NCBI GenBank assembly: GCA_035509415.1
Contig: DATJLQ010000221.1
Span: 1-11,206 of the forward strand
Direction: 5' to 3'
DNA length: 11,206 nucleotides
Origin: DATJLQ01 sp035509415
Lineage (GTDB): Bacteria > Pseudomonadota > Alphaproteobacteria > JACZXZ01
The notes under the pieces were generated by a model that was given only the letters and a program-made list of their open reading frames with translations, was not told the DNA's origin and searched no databases. Position numbers and translations under genes: made by a program. Shown here piece after piece: positions 7,976-11,206 of this stretch. Each line of letters begins with the position of its first letter. Positions within the stretch are counted from its first letter, which is position 1.

Positions 7976-8629
7976 ATGAGTCTCGATCTCACTCTGCTGT
8001 CGCTCGTCCCGGGCGTCGGCAAGCTCATCGCCGTGCTGCCGCAAATCCTCCAGATCGCGACCGCGCTCATCGCCGCCGCCTCGGCGATCGCGGCCATCCT
8101 GCCCCATCCGGCCCAGCTCGACGGCTGGATCGGCACCGCGCGCAAGATCGTCGATTGGCTTGCGCTCAATGTCGGCCACGCGACGCCGGCCGCGACCGCG
8201 GCGAATTCCACGCGCGCGCCCAGATCCGCGACCGGTGTCCCGAAAAGCGCGCTCGCGCTCGTGATCGCGGGCGGCCTCGCGGCGGCGCTGACGCTCGGAC
8301 TCTCGGCCTGCGCCGCACCCGAGACGCCGCAACAGACCGTGTTCGACATGCGCGCGGCCTACGACGCGGCGGTGCTCGTGCCCATGACCCATTACGCGGC
8401 GTTGCCGACCTGTGCCACGGGCGTGTCCGCGACCGCGGCGGCGCCGTGCAAGAGCGCCTCGGTGCTCGCCTCGCTCGTCAAGGCCGACACCAGCGCCAAG
8501 GCGGCGCTCGACGCCGCCGAGGATATGGTGCGCAACCAGCCGACCCTCGACGCCACGGCCGCGATCGCGGCCGCGACCGACGCGATCAGCGCCGCCGAAG
8601 CGATCGTCACGACCTACAACATCCAGTGA
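7976..8629 (+). CDS. Unrecognised membrane protein with an internal lipobox (possible holin/lipoprotein fusion)
   Basis: This 217-residue, Ala-rich protein is of no family I recognise. The ATG at 7976 is chosen because TTGGAG at 7964-7969 lies six bases upstream as its ribosome-binding site; the in-frame TTG at 7964 is part of that site. A first hydrophobic segment spans about residues 16-42 (LIAVLPQILQIATALIAAAS). A polar stretch with five basic residues (R56, K57, R80, R83, K90) follows. A second hydrophobic segment at 91-111 ends in LSAC at 109-112, which looks exactly like a bacterial lipoprotein signal with Cys112 as the lipidation site. The last 105 residues are helical and Ala-rich, with two further cysteines (146, 158). 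By the positive-inside rule the basic loop should be cytoplasmic and the C-terminal part periplasmic. Its place after the tail genes suggests lysis or envelope work, but that is inference. Confidence 0.72.
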   Translation: MSLDLTLLSLVPGVGKLIAVLPQILQIATALIAAASAIAAILPHPAQLDGWIGTARKIVDWLALNVGHATPAATAANSTRAPRSATGVPKSALALVIAGGLAAALTLGLSACAAPETPQQTVFDMRAAYDAAVLVPMTHYAALPTCATGVSATAAAPCKSASVLASLVKADTSAKAALDAAEDMVRNQPTLDATAAIAAATDAISAAEAIVTTYNIQ

Positions 8630-8642
8630 GAGGAGACCGACA

Positions 8643-8828
8643 ATGGATTTCGCAGTCGCAGCCCTGCAGCTCGTCCCGCTCGTCGTCCAGACCGGCGAGG
8701 ACATCGTCCAGTTCGTCGCCTGGGCGGTCGGCGTCGCCAACAATCCCGACGGGCCGACCGACGACGACTGGAACACGCTCGAGCAGAAGGAGGCCGCCTA
8801 CCGCGCCCAGATCGCGGCGCAGAATTAG
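8643..8828 (+). CDS. Small unrecognised phage protein (61 residues)
   Basis: The gene starts at an ATG with a strong AGGAGA (8631-8636) six bases upstream and 13 bases after the preceding stop, so it is clearly part of the same short transcript. The frame is open back to 8412, but that extension overlaps the preceding gene and is Arg/Pro-rich shadow sequence. The product has a moderately hydrophobic N-terminal half (FAVAALQLVPLVVQTGEDIV, then QFVAWAVGVA), broken by acidic residues, and a polar C-terminal half (DGPTDDDWNTLEQKEAAYRA) likely to form a helix. It could be a small membrane-associated or structural phage protein. I do not recognise the family, and no catalytic motif is visible. Confidence 0.72.
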   Translation: MDFAVAALQLVPLVVQTGEDIVQFVAWAVGVANNPDGPTDDDWNTLEQKEAAYRAQIAAQN

Positions 8829-8852
8829 GGCGAACAATGTTCGATGCTACGC

Positions 8853-8878
8853 TCCAGGCCGGCCGAGGCCGGCCTGGA
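8853..8878. repeat. 12-bp perfect inverted repeat (hairpin without T run)
   Basis: TCCAGGCCGGCC at 8853-8864 is the exact reverse complement of GGCCGGCCTGGA at 8867-8878, separated only by GA. In RNA this would fold as a very stable hairpin with a tight loop. No run of T follows on the plus strand, and none precedes it on the other, so it is not a canonical intrinsic terminator. It sits 24 bases after the last high-GC phage gene and just before the drop in GC, so it may end that transcript, protect its 3' end, or mark the edge of the phage block. Confidence 0.6.
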
Positions 8879-9101
8879 ATGGCCCGGACGTAAGAGCGCC
8901 CGATTCGATCCATGACCAAACGCTAATTCAATCTGCCCGCAATAATGTTTCTCAAAAGACGCCTATTTCAATCACAATTTTTCCGTGTTATTGTCACAGC
9001 AACCACAATGTAACAGCCACCACAATATAGCGGATTAGATTCGAACAAAAAGGCGATGCTGCAGGCGGTTTGAGCTTTCGGTCTGCGGCGCCACTGGTGT
9101 C
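8879..9101. other. Intergenic stretch at the GC drop, with CACAAT repeats and an imperfect inverted repeat
   Basis: No gene is seen here. Base composition falls from G/C-rich to A/T-rich at about 8920. The motif CACAAT occurs three times (8973-8978, 9004-9009, 9021-9026); the last two belong to CCACAAT copies 17 bases apart. TGTTATTGT at 8986-8994 pairs with ACAATGTAACA at 9005-9015 apart from two unpaired bases. This could be an operator or the control region of the following gene. I could not pick out a -35/-10 pair with conventional spacing. Confidence 0.4.
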
Positions 9102-9851
9102 ATGGCGAATAATCGTCGGCACGTGGGTACGGTTTGTGGGACGCAATACATGACGGCAACCGAAGCAGTCCAGCTGCTATTCATCCTCGTAGGTGTCGGG
9201 ATTGCGTATAGGTGGCTTTGGACCTGGAATAGCCGAATGATACGGCGCGTTTCCTTCGACACGCATGCGACCACTTTCCCGGTAACCCACACGGGGAGCA
9301 TGTTCGTACCTCAATTCGATAAGTACGCCGCAAACGGCTCTCAGGTGTTCATCCCGGCAGGTGACGGGCTTTATTGTACGCGCATCAAACGTTCCAGACG
9401 TGCGCGCTATAAGAATGGACTGAAAAAATGGCTCGACAAAAAGGAGATGACCATTCACCTCGTGATCACTCTGCCTAGTGATGCGGCCCGTAAGGAGTGG
9501 CAGTCGCTGAAGGACGAATACCCCGACCGATTTTGCGTGTATCTTTTGCACCGCGAAAAAGTAACCGAGCCCTCAGCGGACATGATCAAATCGCAAATTG
9601 CGAGCCTCGATACCTATCATCCTTCGTTACTGGTTAACCCGCCGGGTACCGACTGCTTTCCTGGAGCAATGTGGATTGAGGCATTTCATCCGGTCGGTTC
9701 AAAATTTGCGTACCATGTGGAGTTCGTGCCTCCTGCCGTCGCGGTAAATGACGAGCGATTCGATAAATATAGGCAGCTATATAAAGCGATATTGCAGGGT
9801 CCATATGTGGAGCAGATGCAAAAAACCGCGCGCAGCCGGATTGCGGCATAA
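9102..9851 (+). CDS. Unrecognised membrane-anchored protein, first gene of low-GC cassette
   Basis: This 249-residue protein (233 if it starts at the in-frame ATG at 9150) is of no family I can name. The 9150 start has GGGA at 9138-9141 upstream and places the membrane segment at the N-terminus, so it is at least as likely as the ATG at 9102. One hydrophobic segment spans about residues 22-41 (AVQLLFILVGVGIAYRWLW). It is followed by basic residues (R45, R48, R49), predicting a cytoplasmic C-terminal domain. That domain has a basic patch (KRSRRARYKNGLKKWLDKK, 96-114), a beta strand (TIHLVITLP), a helix, a strand (RFCVYLL), a short strand (SLLVNPPG) and a conserved-looking block GAMWIEAFHPVGSKFAYHVE at 188-207 ending in FVPP. 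A Rossmann-like alpha/beta fold is plausible. Codon use is clearly more A/T-rich than in the phage genes. No nuclease, kinase or protease motif can be defended. Confidence 0.72.
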   Translation: MANNRRHVGTVCGTQYMTATEAVQLLFILVGVGIAYRWLWTWNSRMIRRVSFDTHATTFPVTHTGSMFVPQFDKYAANGSQVFIPAGDGLYCTRIKRSRRARYKNGLKKWLDKKEMTIHLVITLPSDAARKEWQSLKDEYPDRFCVYLLHREKVTEPSADMIKSQIASLDTYHPSLLVNPPGTDCFPGAMWIEAFHPVGSKFAYHVEFVPPAVAVNDERFDKYRQLYKAILQGPYVEQMQKTARSRIAA

Positions 9852-9934
9852 AAAGAAGGTTTTCGACGCTGGTATCATGAAAAATCGCGATCTTAGGTGG
9901 CGGAGCTGAGGCGTCAGCTTGCGTGGGGGAATCG

Positions 9935-10519
9935 ATGGGCGCACACAACTTCATCGAGAGGCTGCTGGGCTCGTATATTCATAATGTTGGGCTGGCGGCG
10001 TTGATTGTTTCCGCCGGAGCATTGATTCTTCTGGCTTCGCGCGACATGTTCGAAGTCGATTCTCGCCTTAGGAATTACAGGGATCCTGTCGGCGCCACCA
10101 AATCGATGTGGGAATGGCGGTACATGAGTGATTTTGCTCAAGATTGCCGCTCGGAATTGCTTGTGCTTGTGGATTTACTTCGCTTAGTTCTCGTCGTTAT
10201 GATCGGATTTAGCGTCCTTTTCTTTTTTGCTGAAGGAATATTTGGGCTCATCGATTTCGCAACAACGTACTTTTCGGGTTCGGGATTTTGCGGCGAAATC
10301 CCCTTCAGCCATTTCATATGCGGCGTCCTATTTACGGGTATTGAGAGGATAGTTGATTGGTCGAAAGTCAACCCCAATGTCGAGCTCATGGTCCACGATG
10401 GCCTCGGCATACTGGTGATCGCCTTCATACCCTTTTTCATGTTTCGCATGGCGCGGGTGATTTATAATTTGGTAAGGGCGCGGCATGACCACACCAACAA
10501 TAAGCATCCGTGGTGGTAA
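9935..10519 (+). CDS. Unrecognised polytopic membrane protein, second gene of low-GC cassette
   Basis: The product has 194 residues from the ATG at 9935, which has GGGGGA at 9925-9930 just upstream. A GTG four codons earlier, at 9923, is an alternative start, with TGAGGCG at 9907-9913. Hydrophobic segments lie at about residues 17-35 (VGLAALIVSAGALILLA), 83-107 (RLVLVVMIGFSVLFFFAEGI) and 156-174 (LGILVIAFIPFFMFRMA). A weaker one at 125-140 may be a fourth or a re-entrant loop. A polar loop of about 45 residues separates the first two (YRDPVGATKSMWEWRYMSDF). The C-terminus is basic and His/Asn-rich (RARHDHTNNKHPWW). It lies 83 bases after the preceding gene on the same strand and shares its low GC, so the two probably work together. 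No transporter or channel signature is recognisable. Function unknown. Confidence 0.75.
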   Translation: MGAHNFIERLLGSYIHNVGLAALIVSAGALILLASRDMFEVDSRLRNYRDPVGATKSMWEWRYMSDFAQDCRSELLVLVDLLRLVLVVMIGFSVLFFFAEGIFGLIDFATTYFSGSGFCGEIPFSHFICGVLFTGIERIVDWSKVNPNVELMVHDGLGILVIAFIPFFMFRMARVIYNLVRARHDHTNNKHPWW

Positions 10520-10724
10520 AGGGTGCCCATTCTCGGGAGCAAACGGGCCTGTTATGGATGAATAGGATTCCGATCTTGGCGTTTATATCTCGTGGAACAC
10601 GGAGCGTGTTCAAGAAGAAACGAGTTCAATTATGATCGCGCGCCGTGCCGGTATTCTTTGACCATCATTTCTAGTAGCCTTTCCGCTCGTGATACTCCCG
10701 GGCACCCCCCCATCAGCCCCCCCG
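10520..10724. other. Non-coding stretch between the low-GC cassette and the marR-like gene
   Basis: No credible gene is seen across 10520-10831. High GC resumes at roughly 10640-10680. GAACAC at 10595-10600 and GTGTTC at 10606-10611 form a perfect 17-base palindrome with a five-base centre, which could be an operator or a small hairpin. Two runs of seven C lie at 10705-10711 and 10717-10723. Minus-strand reading frames over this stretch and into the marR-like gene look like shadows. A prophage or island attachment site could be hidden here, but its partner copy is outside the window. Confidence 0.5.
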
Positions 10725-10752
10725 TTGACTTCCCCGCCGCGCGGCCTATTTT
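10725..10752 (+). promoter_or_regulatory. Sigma-70-type promoter for the marR-like gene
   Basis: TTGACT at 10725-10730 matches five of six bases of the -35 consensus, and TATTTT at 10747-10752 matches four of six of the -10 consensus. The spacing is 16 bases. The expected transcription start is about 70 bases before the ATG at 10832. TTTGCGCC occurs just after the -10 (10750-10757) and again at 10796-10803, and could be part of a regulator site. Confidence 0.55.
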
Positions 10753-10831
10753 GCGCCGACCGTGAGCGTGCTTACGAAGCCGCCCCCGCGCGCGATTTGC
10801 GCCCAGATTTTGGAGCCCCGGCGACCCGTCC

Positions 10832-11206
10832 ATGACCGACCTCGACAAGCATTTCGGCTTTCTCATCAACGACGTAGCGCGTCTTCTCCGGCAGCGCTTC
10901 GACCAACGCGCCCAGGCGCGCGGCCTCGGCCTCACGCGCACCCAATGGCGCGCCCTGGGCCACATCAAGCGCCAGGAGGGCATCCATCAAGCCGCCCTCG
11001 CCGAGAGCCTCGAGGTCGAGCCGATCACGCTCGCGCGTCTCGTCGACCGGCTCGAGGCGCGCGGTTTCGTCGAGCGCCGCACCGATCCGGCCGACCGGCG
11101 CGCCTGGCGCCTTTACCTGACGCCCAAGGCGGCTCCCGTGCTCGAGCGCATGACCGAGATCGGCGAGGCGAGCCTGGCCCACGCGATGGCGGGGCTGAGC
11201 GCGGCC
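10832..11206 (+). CDS. MarR-family transcriptional regulator, N-terminal 125 residues (3' end outside window)
   Basis: The frame from the ATG at 10832 stays open to the right edge without a stop. The MarR winged helix-turn-helix is clear: an N-terminal dimerisation helix (FLINDVARLLRQRFDQRAQ), TRTQWRALGHI at about 35-45, QAALAESLEVEPITLARLVD at 53-72 as helix-turn-helix with recognition helix, LEARGFVERR, then the wing with the family's signature DPADRRAWRLYLTPKA at 85-100, and the start of a C-terminal dimerisation helix. MarR proteins bind as dimers to palindromic operators and usually repress a neighbouring or their own gene, with relief by small ligands. The target here cannot be told. 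GGAG at 10812-10815 lies 16 bases upstream, longer than ideal, but no nearer in-frame start exists. High GC matches the phage block rather than the low-GC cassette and probably represents host chromosome. Confidence 0.92.
   Translation, partial: MTDLDKHFGFLINDVARLLRQRFDQRAQARGLGLTRTQWRALGHIKRQEGIHQAALAESLEVEPITLARLVDRLEARGFVERRTDPADRRAWRLYLTPKAAPVLERMTEIGEASLAHAMAGLSAA

Noticed and set aside
8412..8642. Upstream extension of the 61-residue gene
   Set aside because: The extension overlaps the lipobox gene and is Arg/Pro-rich; the AGGAGA site at 8631-8636 decides the start at 8643.
9102..9851. Assignment of the first cassette protein to a phospholipase-D-like or CBASS effector family
   Set aside because: I see no HxK motif or other diagnostic signature; the resemblance is only general alpha/beta character.
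9877..9909. Ten-codon ATG...TGA reading frame between the two cassette genes, as a possible leader peptide
   Set aside because: There is no good ribosome-binding site, no codon pattern of an attenuator and no terminator after it; chance is enough.
10520..10560. Possible terminator after the second cassette gene
   Set aside because: Only short, interrupted pairing around GCCCATTCTCGGGAGC with no T run; too weak to call.
10630..11182. Minus-strand frames over the right edge
   Set aside because: The plus strand encodes a clear MarR domain with its DPADRR wing; the minus-strand products are shadow-like.

Overview
The window looks like the right-hand (late, tail-end) part of a prophage in a high-GC alphaproteobacterium, followed by a lower-GC two-gene cassette and then what looks like ordinary chromosome. 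The assignment rests on a block of tail genes in the order seen in alphaproteobacterial gene transfer agents (GTAs) and related siphophages: tape measure, DUF2460, DUF2163, NlpC/P60, tail hub. GTC/CTC/GCG-rich codon use is shared by the phage genes and the marR-like gene at the right edge. No integrase, tRNA, rRNA, IS element or CRISPR array is visible, so the genus and the exact prophage ends cannot be read from this window.

Bases 2-7893 form one tightly packed rightward operon. It holds the C-terminal part of a tape measure protein (open at the left edge), a DUF2460 distal-tail protein, a DUF2163/BR0599 hub protein with a conserved cysteine quartet, and an NlpC/P60 tail peptidase. These are followed by a 1080-residue GTA gp15/J-like tail-tip protein, a 413-residue tail-fibre-like protein and a 236-residue fibre-associated protein with two YYVDA repeats. 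Together they would build the distal end of a non-contractile tail: the hub carries the peptidase for cell-wall passage and the fibres for receptor contact. A canonical intrinsic terminator (8-bp stem, T5) closes this operon.

Bases 7976-8828 hold two small genes directly behind the terminator. One is a 217-residue membrane protein with a lipoprotein-type lipobox in its middle, and the other is a 61-residue protein. They may belong to a lysis or envelope function, but neither is a recognised family. A 12-bp inverted repeat follows at 8853-8878.

From about 8930 to 10640 the base composition falls sharply. A 60-base line at 10201-10260 has 25 G/C by hand count, against 45 of 60 at 8461-8520. 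This stretch holds two unrecognised membrane proteins: one with an N-terminal anchor and a soluble domain, and one polytopic. This is the best candidate for an undescribed accessory (moron, exclusion or defence-like) system, though nothing in the sequence proves a function. High GC resumes after it, with a C-rich putative G-quadruplex next to a good sigma-70-type promoter and the first 125 codons of a MarR-family regulator that runs off the right edge.
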